Source: Sclerurus mexicanus (Eukaryota; Chordata; Aves; Passeriformes; Furnariidae). Taken from it: 64,000 bases of DNA. Of this stretch, positions 50,991 through 63,001 are shown piece after piece. Where the stretch lies: the NCBI GenBank assembly GCA_013396755.1, contig VWZF01006727.1:248215-312214 (forward strand), in the 5' to 3' direction. The translations under genes and the position numbers were made by a program. The first letter of the stretch is position 1, and each line of letters opens with the position of its first letter. The notes under the pieces were generated by a model. It ran no database searches. It was not told the DNA's origin and worked only from the letters and a program-made list of their open reading frames with translations.

Positions 50991-53900
50991 CAAATGCAGT
51001 AGCATGTCATATTAAAATTTAGGAAAAAAATCTAAAAGCTTAAAAATCTTTCCTGAATTACAGACCTAACCAAATTACCATGATGTTTGGAAAGAAGAAT
51101 GTCCTATTCACCTAGTCGTGTTTTTAAAATACAGACACTTAAAAATTTGAAAAGCTTTCATGGAAATTTTGACAAAATGAAAGGTGGACTTATTTGTAAG
51201 CTATAAACAGACTGTATCACTTCACTTAGCATGCTGAAGTCTCCCAACAAAGTAACATCCATTTTGACAAAATATTTGCTTTGGCTTCTCCCCTTCTGAG
51301 CATGGAAAGGGCAAAGCAGATAGTTCTTACTGAAGTCGCTCTTTTGGGAGCCTAAAGTATGAAGAAGGGAGTTTTTTTAGTTAACAATATTATTTTTTTT
51401 TTCACTGAAGCCTGCCTAAAACCAATTTTGATGTGTAGATTTTTCAAAAGACAAGGAGAGCAGTCAGAATAGTGTTGATGTAATAACTGTTTTTGATACT
51501 CAGTGAGTCAAGGTACTCAAAAGGTTTAAGGGACATACGTGAAACAATGGCCCAGGAATAGGAACAGTGCCCCTGAAACACTTAACTGTAGCAAGTAATA
51601 TGTGGCTACCTATGGAGAAATTTCATCCCATGATTCACGCCAGCACTGATCCTGCCCCAGAGCTCACAGCTGCACTTGCTCAGAAACTGCTTCATAAAGC
51701 CAAAGTGTTCCAGAGCCATTCTCTGATCCCCATTCTCATCTCAGGGTGAATGCAAGGCCATAAGCTGGCCATACTCTGATATCCATCCATCATATTCTGA
51801 GATTTTGCATTACCTTATGAGCAAAGTAAGGAAGCAACATATTTTTCTCTGGAGAAAATCCAGTGAGTGATAGATGAAGCTTCACAAATACACGCTCCAG
51901 AAAGCATCCAATCATTTGAAAAACTCCCACGACCAACCGGAGTAACCTTGAAATATTTTAGAATATTTGATAAATCTCTGTCCCATTTTAACCTTTTTTT
52001 TTTCATGAAAAATTATTATTAAAAACTTCGGTTAAAGTTGGGTAAATGATTTGCAGACCTTCAGTCACATACTTTAGAGTTTCATTAACTTGGATTTCTC
52101 TGGAGCAGAGGTTGCTTTTGAAGGGCTATCGCCTCCAGAGATATTTTTGCAGTGTGAAAAAACATCTCAGAGGGGAAACCCACTGTGGGGTCCCCTGTTT
52201 CATCTTCCCATTTGTGCTTTCTGTTTCAGGTGGAATTGCTGATTGCTATTCTGTTCCTACAGATGCAAGTCTAACAGTCTAAATACAGCAGCACTGAAGC
52301 AGTTCATAAACATTAATTAATGTATCCTCATTATATCCCTCAGAGGAGAGCGATGAGAGAGCATTGGAGGTGTCTTGGTATGGATCCAGAGGTTTGAGTT
52401 CATGCCTCTCTCTGGACTTGTTCCACACATCACTCCAAGTCAGCTTGGCTATAAATGAGTACCACAGCAGTGAGGCTGAGGAAATCAAAGGCATCTGGAT
52501 GGGATATTAGCCACATCATTCTCCCATGGCAGGTTAGCTACAGAAACTGTTGTCCTTGCCCAGACATGCACAGTTAGCCCTTGTGATGGTGGTTTCTTTC
52601 CACTACATATAGAGGTGCTGCTATCCCCTCTCTGATGAGAACAACTGGGGCAGAGAGGGGGGGATTTTCAAAGGCGTTTGATGCTCTAAATCCCTGTAAA
52701 CTGAGATAGCATTACTCACATGAACACTTTGACTATTCACATCTAAGGGACTTGTATCAGTTCTGCAGCAGAACAGAAAATTGACCCTGACTCATAAGTC
52801 CAAGTCAACTGGGATATTTGTTTTCTCTTCTGCAAATCTTTGATGGTAAAAGCAATAATTACTCAAGAGATTCATCCTACTGTGTTAAAGAGGAATGTCT
52901 TGAAAATGCATATGCATGGTCACACAACCAGGAATAAAGTCTGTATAGTCATATGAAATGAAAGTTGATAAATGCTGCTTTGCATTCACTGCCTGTCATA
53001 TTCATTATTCGTATTAAAAGATTCAACATTGTTTTCAGTATGGAACAAGACAATCACCGCCTGCAGAGCTTATATGAGACATTAAAAAAAAAAAAAGAAA
53101 AAAAAACAACTCACAAGGTGTTTATAAACAGTAATTAATTTAATAATTGAAAATTATAATATGTTTTTATAGATAGGAAATGGAGGTAGAGAACTCACTG
53201 TACCCCTCAGAGCATCACTCAACTGATGGAAATAAAACTAAGCTAAATACAAATAAAACACAGTACTTCTGCAGTATTTCTTGTCCTGTACCCTAATCAC
53301 AAAATACATTTCCTCCTTAATAATTTTGATTGTTTTTATTTTAATGAACTATAAGGATTTGTTTGGGTTTTTTTAGGTTGCCTCAAGGTGAGTGAAGATA
53401 ACAAGGCAAAACAGGTACATGACCTCCTGTGTTTCATCTAAGCACTTCATTGCATTGTATAAACAAGACAATGAAAATTTGAAAATTAAATGTTCTGTCA
53501 TTAGCTAAATAGGCAGAAGTGACTGTCTAAAGGATAAATAAGAGGTTCTTGCAGCATCATTTAAAGATCATACTACACTGAAAAGTATCCTCTTTTATCA
53601 GATATTTTTTGGACTCTGCTAAATGCACTGCAACCAGAGAAGCAATAAATACATCAAAATAAGGAAGTAAACAAAATCATAAAGCATCCAATCCAACAAA
53701 TGAAACACCCACAAATGCATAAATATTTATGAAGCAAAAGGTACTTCTGAAACACCCAGCAGGTTTGATTGGTTTGAACAGTCCAATCAAAGCATTGTGT
53801 GTTCACATGATTGAGGAAATAGGAACTACATGACAGGGAAAAGAAACAATGAATATTTGATGGATTTCAACTCTCTTTATTGTTTTTAAACTTCCCAGTG

Positions 53901-54330
53901 ACCCAAAAAAAAAAAAAAAACCAAACCAGAGTTTCTTCCAGTGTGATATGAAAGAAGCATTATAAGTTTCCAGATACACAGTATTTCAAATGAAATCACC
54001 CTAATTTAGCTTTAGCTCAAAACCAAAGAGCCATCCACAGCATAGCTTTCTCCATCGATGGAGATCTTTTCTCTCTACCAGATAGTTTTGTAGGTATTCT
54101 AAAGATATGGAGCTAGGAAATCTTGTCCTTTCTGTATATAAAAGCAACAGCAGCAGTTATATAATGAATCTGATGGGATTGACATAAAAGCTGAACGGAA
54201 CGGTAAATTTTTCCAATATTTTTTGAACATTTGCAATTTTTCATAATTGGAAGATTATAAGGGTCATTAAATCAGACTACTTATTAGGATCTTGTATGCA
54301 TTACATATACAAGATATTATACATCTCTCT
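50991..54330. other. Unique sequence, no gene recognised
   Basis: A runs at 53083-53108 and about 53907-53921. The frames around 51815-52494 are unrecognised. No transposon is seen. Confidence 0.55.
53083..53108. repeat. Poly-A tract
   Basis: Two A runs separated by a single G. No retrocopy body is recognised upstream. Confidence 0.85.
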
Positions 54331-54604
54331 GGTGGCCAGCAGTAGGACACAAGGAAATGAAATAAAGCTTCAACAGGGAAAATTCAGATTGGGCATTAGG
54401 AAAAAAGTCTTCACTGAGAGAGTGGTCACTCACTGACACAGGCTCTCCAGGGACATGGGCACAGCACCAAGCCTGGTAGAGTTCAAGAGCACATGGACAA
54501 TAACATATGACTTAGTTCTAGATAGTCCTGTGAGGAGCAAGGAGTTAGACTTCATGATCCTTATGGTTTTCTTCTGACTGGCGTTATTCCTTGATTCTAT
54601 GATA
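54331..54604 (+). mobile_element. CR1-X-like LINE 3' portion, sense
   Basis: Sense blocks appear in order: 'ggtggccagcagtaggacac', 'aaatgaaataaagcttcaac', 'cttcactgagagagtggtca', 'gggcacagcaccaagcctgg', 'ggagttagacttcatgatcc', and the terminus 'ccttgattctatga'. It belongs to the same terminus class as the copy at 40881-41055, with more upstream sequence retained. The terminal block has decayed more, so this copy may be the older of the two. Confidence 0.9.
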
Positions 54605-56239
54605 CATCATTTCCTGTAAAGACTCCTGCAAGTTGTATTGTCTAAAGCACATTTTTCAGAAAGTTACCTACCCTTATTCAAAGATTGAAGAATTCAGGTA
54701 TTTCCCTTGTAGCTTGATGTCATCAAACTAAAATTAATCATCTCTTTCAGCACCCCTTCAGAAGCAGGAAGAATACAGCTGAGGGGCTGACTAAGGAACT
54801 GAACAAAGCAGAATAAAACAGAAAAAAAATAAATATGGCTCCTGTAATTCTGCACTTTTGACTTAGATTTCCTAAAATCTACTGCTTAGTGATAAAAGTA
54901 ATGCTCTTTCTTAGGAGCTAAAGCCTTTTTACTAAGAATATGAGTCCAGATATTTTGGTGCAGATCTGTAGCTTCAGGGCTGAAGCTTTTAGATATAATA
55001 AGTATTATAATAAAACCACAAAAAGCTATTTGGGCTACACAGCTTGAGATTTACTGATATTTCCCTCTTCAAAATCACCGTGACCTGGCATTGTGATTCA
55101 AGATTTCTAAATCTTTTATCTATGTATGCAACCAAGCTACATTTTAGGTATCTTGTTTCAGACAAGATTCTCAAAGGAAGAATTCCTCCAAAAATTAACT
55201 GTAATCAATGCACATCATGGCATTGTGTGAATATCTAATGTTTTCCTGGAAATGTGGGATGTATTTAGAGCTGCATACAGAATTTTCATTCAGAATTCAT
55301 TTTCATCATAGTAATCTGAAGTGCAATAGGACATTTTCTTGTGTAATGTGAATATTTTTATGAATGTTAATTCCATTTCTAGATAAAACACACAAAAGAT
55401 AACTGGTATTGGGTTTTTTTGGCTGAACTGACAAATTATTTGATGTATAATAACAAAATCTGTGGAGCATTTTTCTCTGGTGTTCAACCAGATCTTCCAT
55501 GTGAGATCTGAATATAAATATAGAGACAGAGTCTGCAACCCTTATTTGTGCAATGTAGCCTTTGCTGAACTGGAACTGGCATTTATCTTACTATGAAGAC
55601 CCAGTGACCTTATCTGTACACTCATTACAGTACAATTTGGGCATCATTTCCATTAAATCAAAGGAAGGAACCTATTTTGCTCTCCAGTAAATACAGAATG
55701 TCATGAATGAAAGTTTGCAGAGACTGGTATTTTTTATAAATTTAAGAATTTGGATGAAAAGAATGAATCAAACTGAGCTATCACATGAAATTAACTCTTC
55801 TACAGGCCTTATTGTCTTAGCAGGTTGGTTCCTGGCCTTTATTCTCCTCACACACTCTGCAGGATGCTTCACCTTGAGTCATTTTGCTTTGCAGGGTTCT
55901 ACTTATGGTATAACCATGGGTTTAGTTAAACACTATCTTTAGCCCCGTAGATCACTTGCAGCAGCAGGAGACCTTTGTGCTCCCCATCCTGGTTGAATAC
56001 CATATTTTTAACATTTCAGCAAGCACCTGAAGGAGACTTCAAAAGGCAAACAAACTAGTGTGCAGTAGACGAGAGCATTAAATGCACATATCTATTGTAA
56101 TAAACTTATGTTTCCATGGGACTGATCCTGCCTGGAACTGAGTACCTGGAAATAAATTTTAGGATGTTCAGACAGGTCATAGTGTGTCTCTGTACAGCAG
56201 CAAAGAAGTAAACTATTGATGTATCTGAGTCCCATTATA
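54605..56239. other. Unique sequence, no gene recognised
   Basis: Frames of 61-82 codons around 54989-55942 show no recognised domain. No transposon is seen. Confidence 0.55.
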
Positions 56240-56600
56240 ACTACCCCTTTGAGTATTGTCCGAGAGACCCATCATGTCTGTCAACTTCTGCGAACTTCAC
56301 TAAATGAAGGACTGCAGGAGTAGGCTGGATTCAGGACCTCCACTTGTAGATTTGGTGTTGGATAGATTACACGGCCTAATGTTGCTGATCTCTTTCTGGG
56401 GTGTATAACTATTAAGCAAAAATAAACTCAAGTGTGTAGATCAGCAGAGGTTTTGTTGATCTGACCTTGGCTGACGCATTGGGGAGGCACTAAATTCTAT
56501 GAAGGACCAGTGAAGAGAGGAGAATGGGAACAGGCGTCAACCCACACTTCTGTATTGCACAGGACATCGACCTGGGCTGCAGGGAGAAGGGATCTGAATA
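56240..56600 (+). other. Unclassified CpG-containing segment, possible LTR fragment
   Basis: The stretch holds several CpGs (in ttgtccgagag, tctgcgaac, acacggcc, tgacgcattg, aggcgtc, acatcgac) in an otherwise CpG-poor region. It also has an AATAAA at about 56422 followed by a GT-rich segment (gtgtgtagatcagcagagg, ttttgttgatctg), as in LTR polyadenylation regions. I cannot identify TG...CA ends or a target duplication and do not recognise the family. It could equally be unique host DNA. Confidence 0.25.
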
Positions 56601-56669
56601 CTAGGGACTGCTCATGAGCTGTAATTCCTAAAAAGAATATCAGTGGAGAAGAATCTCTGGAAGCAAAAT

Positions 56670-56732
56670 GAATAGAATAGAATAGAATAGAATAGAATAG
56701 AATAGAATAGAATAGAATAGAATAGAATAGAA
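56670..56732. repeat. (GAATA)12 pentanucleotide array
   Basis: Twelve uninterrupted aatag units at 56671-56730, plus two trailing As. The purity suggests recent expansion and length variation. It is not attached to a recognisable CR1 terminus. Confidence 0.97.
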
Positions 56733-57017
56733 GGTCTTAAATATCAAGGTCCTGTGCTGACCTATATCTTCACTAAAAAAAAGCTAACCTATATTTTTCT
56801 GGAAGAGTATATACTTCCTTTTTATTTTTTTCCCCCTAAAGAAAGCCACCAGAAAATAATCTCTTCTTTCAGATATAAAAGTGGAATCTGTCAATCCACA
56901 AAATCTGTCTGCCTTATCACAGCTCCTGTCCTACACATTTACAGCTCTGACCACCTCTTCTCAACAGTAGCCCTCTGTGTGAAGCTCAGGATGCTTGGTT
57001 TGAGAGTGTGGGACTAC

Positions 57018-57051
57018 AAAAAAAAAAAAAAAAAGAGAGAAAAAAAGAGAA
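57018..57051. repeat. Poly-A/purine tract
   Basis: An A run of about 17 bp followed by gagagaaaaaaagagaa. It lies just outside the ERVK LTR and its target duplication. Confidence 0.85.
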
Positions 57052-57083
57052 CAATGTTTTTTGTATTTGTTACTGCTGTATTT

Positions 57084-57089
57084 ATTTTA
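57084..57089. repeat. Target site duplication (left) of ERVK solo LTR
   Basis: The hexamer atttta directly precedes the LTR and is identical to the hexamer directly after it (57535-57540). A 6-bp duplication is the size typical of ERVK-class integrases. Confidence 0.88.
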
Positions 57090-57192
57090 TGTGACAGCTG
57101 GTAGGAGCAGCTTCGCCCCACCCACACACGGTCCCCAAGATGCCCGAGAAAGAGCCACCCAGAGACCGCCGGGCGGGGAAGGAGAGAGAGAG

Positions 57193-57220
57193 TTTATTAA
57201 CATGTTTAGGGGTATTTATA
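57193..57220 (-). promoter_or_regulatory. TATA box and polyadenylation signal of the ERVK LTR
   Basis: The plus strand shows tatttata at 57213-57220 and tttatt at 57193-57198. On the minus strand these read TATAAATA followed by AATAAA. The close spacing places the polyadenylation signal before or at the likely start of R. Confidence 0.75.
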
Positions 57221-57245
57221 GGTTCTTAGGGGTTCCAAACTACGA

Positions 57246-57326
57246 CCAATAAGAATCCAGGGATAACAACCAATGGGAAAGGGTTAATAAGGGCCAATAG
57301 GGACACTTAAACCTTCAAGGACCAAT
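57246..57326 (-). promoter_or_regulatory. Four regularly spaced inverted CCAAT boxes in ERVK U3
   Basis: CCAAT occurs on the plus strand at 57246, 57270, 57294 and 57322, which is ATTGG on the LTR sense strand. The spacings are 24, 24 and 28 bp. CCAAT/ATTGG is the recognition core of NF-Y. The array lies just upstream of the TATA box on the minus strand, as expected for a U3 enhancer-promoter. Binding is inferred. Confidence 0.65.
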
Positions 57327-57534
57327 CTCTGAAGACGTAACCAAACAGACAAGGGGTTTCTCAGGGGGCTTTTGAGAAGAACCATGACTAAGGGAAAAAA
57401 GAACAAGGAATCCATTTTATAATACAGCAAAAGCATCAGTTTTTAAGGCATCCTGGGTAGCCTCCTCATTTCCCTCACAAACCCATCCCCGGCATGACCT
57501 CTTCCATTTCTGATATTGTAGGTCCATTTCCACA

Positions 57535-57540
57535 ATTTTA
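57535..57540. repeat. Target site duplication (right) of ERVK solo LTR
   Basis: The hexamer atttta directly after the LTR, identical to 57084-57089. Confidence 0.88.
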
Positions 57541-60500
57541 TTTTTTTATTTATTGTGCAGAGACAGAATGACATCCATCCAAATATTAAATGAAAGGTCC
57601 GGGGATACAAATTGTTTGCAAGTGAAATCCTTGAAGGATGAAGAAAAAGGGGTCCACAGAGATTTGCCTGTTTTTATAAGCAGTGACTCTTCTAAGTCAG
57701 TGTCATCTTAGCCATGGCATTTAAAATGAAAGTGCAGGTTCATGGTTCTATACACAGTTTAAATGTCACCTTTTATTCATCGTGCTTATTTTACATCTAA
57801 ACTAGTAGTAGGTCTTCTACATAAAGGAAAAGAAAAACACTTATGAAAGAAATGTTTGGGGCTACATGTTGACAGATTACATAGAAAATGAGTAAATATT
57901 CTTTGCCAGAGTACATACTTGATCTTAGTAGAATCTTACAGCAACAAAGCACTCCTATTCTGGGAACTCCTTAAATATCCTTTATCTACAGAAAAAGGTT
58001 AAATTATAGTGTGCTGAAGCTATGATGAATGCATAGTTGCTTCAGGATTAATGCAGCTTTTAAAACAATTTATAGTTCAAGAAACTATTAGCACACACTG
58101 AAGATTATATTAATAACTAAACAAGACAGTAATGATATACAGAATACAAAGGAAAACAAAACCTTTGAAGAAAAAACAGGTTTTGTGTTTTAATAAAAAC
58201 TCTTTGATGTTTTGAAACAGTGATTTCTAGATTGTTGAACTTTTGCAAGATCTCAATAGTTTATACAGTCATGTTTAGGACCTTCTTGGTTTCCTGGGTG
58301 GTCCATATGCCAACAATATTTTAATGCAGTGACCTTTTTTACACCAGATGAATTCTGTGCTGGTCTGTAGAAGACCTCAAGCAGTATGTTTTGTTGACCT
58401 CAAAATAAATAAAATTACCCCGTTGTTCTAGATGATAGCATAAAATTAAAGTAGCAGCTACAAAATATGATGCACTCTTTTCTTAATGGGTATATTCTGT
58501 TCAGCATTTGAAGAAGAGGGAACTTACTGAAGGTCTATATCACTTAAATTGATGCAGTGTAGACAAACAGATGTGAATCAGACACGTCTTCCTTTGCATT
58601 CAGAGAAATGAAATATGCACAAAAGAAATGTCACTGGGATGACAATTTTAAGGTGGATAAAAAGTGTGTTAGAGATCGTTCATGAACTATATTGGGGGTC
58701 TATGACAGTTTACTCAGTTGTACAGGTATGTCTTCTAACCCAAGTGTATCTGCAATGAATCTAAAGAAATTTTTCTAAGCCTACTACCATAAATCTAGAC
58801 AACCAATCCACTGTCCTGTTATTTATGTTTGTCTAGACACATAAAGGTATTTTACAGCAAGGAAAAAAACTCAGCCAAGATTCCCTATGATATTATAATT
58901 TCCTCAAATACCTTATTTAAAATATTCAAATTAGTCATTTTACATAAAAGTAAATACTGAGGGAAATTCTATGGAACTGGTGAGATTCTATTAAAATACT
59001 GCACAATAAGAAATATTTTCTGTTCTGCTGGAAACAATTTTTTCTCTACTTACACAAAAATAAGTAATATTTAATATTTAATTACATAAGTCACTGATCA
59101 CTTTGAGGCTCGAGTTGGAATTCGTTCATCATATTTTTTTTATTATCAACTGGTTTATATCGGCCATTCTGTATCAGTCAGCACTTGGAAATAGAGAAAA
59201 ATCAAACCTCAGGCTGAACAAACAGCCAAATGTGCAACAATTCAAGGCCCAGGTCGTTACTGCTGCTGTAGATTTAGGTCCTATTACACAGATGGTTAAT
59301 TGGCTAATGAGAAAGGAAAAGAGTGGGAGTGAGCAAATGCTTTTCTCCATAGTTCACGATCCCATCTGAGCAAGGCTATCGTGGATGCACTGATGTATCT
59401 AGGACATCTCGCTGCAAGTGCCCACACATCTGAGGGGCTCTTCTGCCCACTGGTTTTATTTCCCCTTACAGAAAGTCGGGTCAAGGCCAACACAACTCTG
59501 AAGTGCTCCACAGCTGGTATCTCTGCCTGGTACTGGTGACCTGATGGGATGCTACAAGGACAGATGGGTTATACCATCACTGGAGGGCTGGTCATACTAT
59601 GTCTGACCTGCCCTTGTGGCTGACAGGTACTTGCTGGGATGAATCCTTGCTCTGAGCTTGTACATATCCAGATTTTTTTCTGCTGATGTACTACTGAGTA
59701 CCTCAAGATGACCTTGTGTTCATAATATGCACACATGAAAGGAGTATTTGGGATGCAGCAAAGGCCCAACAAACCTTTTTAGAATATGTACATATCTACT
59801 GAAAATGCCAAACTACAGTAGGTCTAGCTAGGGTGAAAAACTAAGATTAATAACCATCTTGTGATTTTGGTGAATTGGCGATGGGGAGTGAAAGGGATTT
59901 CACTCATGGGACAGTAAATCTATCAGGACATAGCTTCCAATTTCCTCAAAACCACATGGTGCTGACAGTTGTGTGAGAGGAGATACAGAGGCACATACTG
60001 TCTGATAGAACTTCTCCAATGAACTTGGTGTACAGAACATGACTACATATTATTATTAAAATGAAGACTGTACCAAATTTTTCATATCCTCTGATAAGGC
60101 TGCTCTGCATTTTTAACTCTTTTTTACATGGCAGATCAGAATTCCCCAGTCGAGATCTCATAACTGGACCTTCAACCATTTGTCTATATCTCATTTCACT
60201 CAGGTAAATTTAGTACCTGTTTCATATTGCTTCTGTTGTCTTATACATACAAAACATTGTGCACAGTTTTTCTCTTTAGTATATGTTTCTGTGAGTTTCA
60301 TTGTAACCATGGTCCAGAGAATTGGGTCGGATGTTTATACGATAAAGTCTTTTCTCCCCAAGGTATTTAATTCAATAATTATATTTGCACCTTCGTGCTA
60401 CAAATTTATCAGGATTTTATTCCCTCCAAGAACATAGTCTCTTCTGTAAGCAGTAATTTATTGCCGTAGTAGTTTATCAGAGAGATTAAAGATTTCTCTT

Positions 60501-61017
60501 AAGAGTGTATATTTTGTATGGCAGAGACTCACTAACAAGAATTGAGGAGAAAGAAATATTTTACTCAACTATCTATATATGAGAAAAATAAGTGGATTAA
60601 TAGAAAAGGATTTTAACTGCTGTATTTCAATCCATTCTTTGTAGCTTAATGGGAAGGTTTAATGAGGAACCAAGGAATGGGGTGTTGCACACCACAGCAG
60701 TTATTATGAGATCAGAACCACCTTGTAGGGGTACGCATGTGTGTATGTGGAGAGGGCAGGGATATTTTCTCTATATATGTCCGTCTTTTTGTACATCTGT
60801 GGATTTTTTTTTAAAAATTTTATCCAATAGTTTTACAACTTTGCAAATATGCAGTAGCAACTTTAACTAGTATGCAGTAGCAAGGATTTCCACAGCTTGA
60901 TTACAAACTGTGCAAAGATCTATCTGCTTTTATTAATTTTAAACCTGACACTTTCTACTTTCTTTGACAATCCAAGTTTCTAAAGTGAAATAGACAATAA
61001 GCAGTCATTTCACCTTG
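57541..61017. other. Unique sequence, no gene recognised
   Basis: No transposon or exon is supported. The interval 59080-59400 combines TAAT-type cores with several CpGs and is raised among the findings as a possible conserved non-coding element; its plus-strand frame of 88 codons (59103-59369) has no recognised domain. A two-copy direct repeat of 'atgcagtagcaa' lies at 60849-60884. Confidence 0.5.
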
Positions 61018-61140
61018 ATTTTGTAGACCTCTGTCATACCCTCTTTCAAAGATCCCTTTCCCAGGCTGAAGAGCCCACATGTACTTGGCCATCCCTCATA
61101 CAGAAGTTGCTTCACTTTGCTAATCTGAGAAGGAAACCCT
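61018..61140 (-). mobile_element. Possible very old CR1/L3-like fragment, antisense
   Basis: The blocks 'gatccctttcccaggctgaa', 'gagcccacatgtacttggcc' and 'tccctcatacagaagttgct' follow the order of the antisense segment 'ccaggctgaa...cctcata' found in CR1-like LINE 3' ends. The similarity is weak and short. Confidence 0.35.
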
Positions 61141-62911
61141 TTCTTAAAACATTTTTACACTTTATCAAACCCTTGGGGGAAAAAAAAATCACTTATCCTT
61201 TTAGAAAATTAGGTGGATGAAATAAAGAATAACTTTATGTGGTGTTAACATACAGAAATGCATCATGGGTTTCCATGTCTCCCTGACCTTGTCTTGAGCC
61301 ATAAGCCTTACATTATATTTTCTCTTCCCTGTCCAGCTGAGGAGGGGAGGGACATAGCTCCTTTGGTGGGCACCTGGAGTCCAGACAGGGCCAACCCACC
61401 ACACTACCATACCACTACTCTTGCAACTCTTAACATTAGGCCCTGAATAATTTAGGACTGCCAGCAACCTTTGTGCCCACCTCACACTTCACATTTTTCA
61501 AAATCCCTCACTGATTTGTTGGACATCAGGGTCCCTGCACAGCTTCTCTAGGTTATGCAAACACCTGATCTATCTTTTTTGCCCTTTAAACCTTTCTTTA
61601 CTCATTTAAGAGCCTTCTCTGTCTGGTGTCTCTGAATACCTCTGGTAAGGGATGTTGACAAGATTTCTGGAAATCCACGTAAATATCAAACAGCTACTAC
61701 CACATATGAAGCCTATTAGTAGAATTTAGTAGGTGTGTAGGACTTGAAAAGATTCCTGTTCCAGAGGATGTTGAGCTTACTGCTACTGCACATATGGGTC
61801 AAGCAATCATATCACACTGTGCCCCAAGAACACTTACTATTTATTAGCACCTTGCAATTTTATTTATGATGAGGAAGACAAAATACCAATTTCAAAGAAG
61901 TAATTCCTAGTATAGGAGTCCTGATCCTGGACAGATACTGAGAAGGAAGTCTTTGCTTACTTTCCAGAGCATTCTTAAGCTAGAACATTGATAAAATACA
62001 GCAATTATATAAAATCTATGTGCATAAGAGTCTTACTAAAGCTTACCTCTGATAAAATCAATCCCTGCCCTAATTATGCCCAGTAGGATCGACAGAGCAA
62101 TGTTCTTCCAGGGGTAAAGGCTGAGGTTCCTGGTCCCAGGAACTGAAAGCAGGGATGAAAAGGGGAAAACTCAGAATTGTCAACATTCATCTCTTGAAAT
62201 AACTCAGTAATTACTTTTTCAGTGAAGGGATGGCTCATATCTGCCAAGACTGGTCGTCATCATGCCACCCTGGTCTGTCCATATGAACTTTATGTTATCT
62301 GGCTCTTCATCACTTCCAGCTGGGAAGGAAGAGAACACTGTCCTCATGGCACCCACCAGGACATCCACATGGCTGTCAAGCTCCTTCATTTCATTACAAG
62401 GCTGATATTATGCTACAAGGACAAGGAAACACATGATGTGTAGCTCTGAGCATCTACCCCACACCCTTTTGGACAAAATAATGAAGTAGATATGTTTTAG
62501 TACTATGGAAAAGTCATGGTTCTGCAATCTAAATTACTAGAATGATAGTTTTGATCAACAAATTTTATTTCAATTCTCATACTTACAAATTCCTTTGGTT
62601 TCAGAAATGTAACGTGCCAAACAGCAATCAGTAAACTTAACTGTAATAAACATAAAACCAGTACAATACAAGCACTCCTGCAAGTGTATGAGTTTTACAG
62701 TAACAGCAAAAGATGCCACATTCTCTGGGGATAGATTCATAATACTAGAGCTACAAAACCTCCATCTCTCTCCTTTTCTAATTTTATCCAATTCTGTGTT
62801 AACCATCACCGTGAACTCTTGACTACAGTCACTCTGTCTTATCCAGATTATCCACAGATGATCCACATGTATTCCGCTCTTTCACAGAAGCAATTCATAC
62901 ATATATATATC
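61141..62911. other. Unique sequence, no gene recognised
   Basis: Frames up to 98 codons (62570-62866 minus) have no recognised domain. No repeat is recognised apart from a short A run near 61181-61188 and a short TA run at 62899-62910. Confidence 0.5.
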
Positions 62912-63001
62912 CTTTTGGGGTTTTTTGTTTGCGTGTGTGTGGTTTTGTTTTGGGTTTTTTTTGGTTTGTTTTGGTTTTTTTGTGTTTTGGTGTTTTTTTT
63001 A
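62912..63001. repeat. T/G-rich low-complexity tract
   Basis: About 90 bp made almost only of T and G on the plus strand (ggggttttttgtttgcgtg, ttggtttgttttggtttttt). Its strand asymmetry is extreme. It is a degenerate microsatellite-like tract that is not telomeric (no TTAGGG units). Confidence 0.9.

Larger units (their letters stand above)
57090..57534 (-). mobile_element. ERVK-type solo LTR, antisense, 445 bp
   Basis: On the minus strand it begins 'tgtggaaatggacctac' and ends 'ctaccagctgtcaca', with TG...CA termini. A perfect 6-bp duplication atttta flanks it. Regulatory features on the minus strand are a TATA box (tataaata, 57220-57213), a polyadenylation signal (aataaa, 57198-57193) only 14 bases downstream as in betaretrovirus-like LTRs with a short R region, and four ATTGG (inverted CCAAT) motifs listed separately. 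The 3' part is GC- and CpG-rich (57110-57180). No primer-binding site or internal region is attached, so it is a solo LTR left by LTR-LTR recombination. Intact signals, CpGs and duplication suggest a fairly young insertion. Confidence 0.92.

Noticed and set aside
57090..57479. ERVK LTR ending at tcaca 57479
   Set aside because: The inner tgtgaggg start gives no target duplication; extending to 57534 gives TG...CA ends and a perfect 6-bp duplication.
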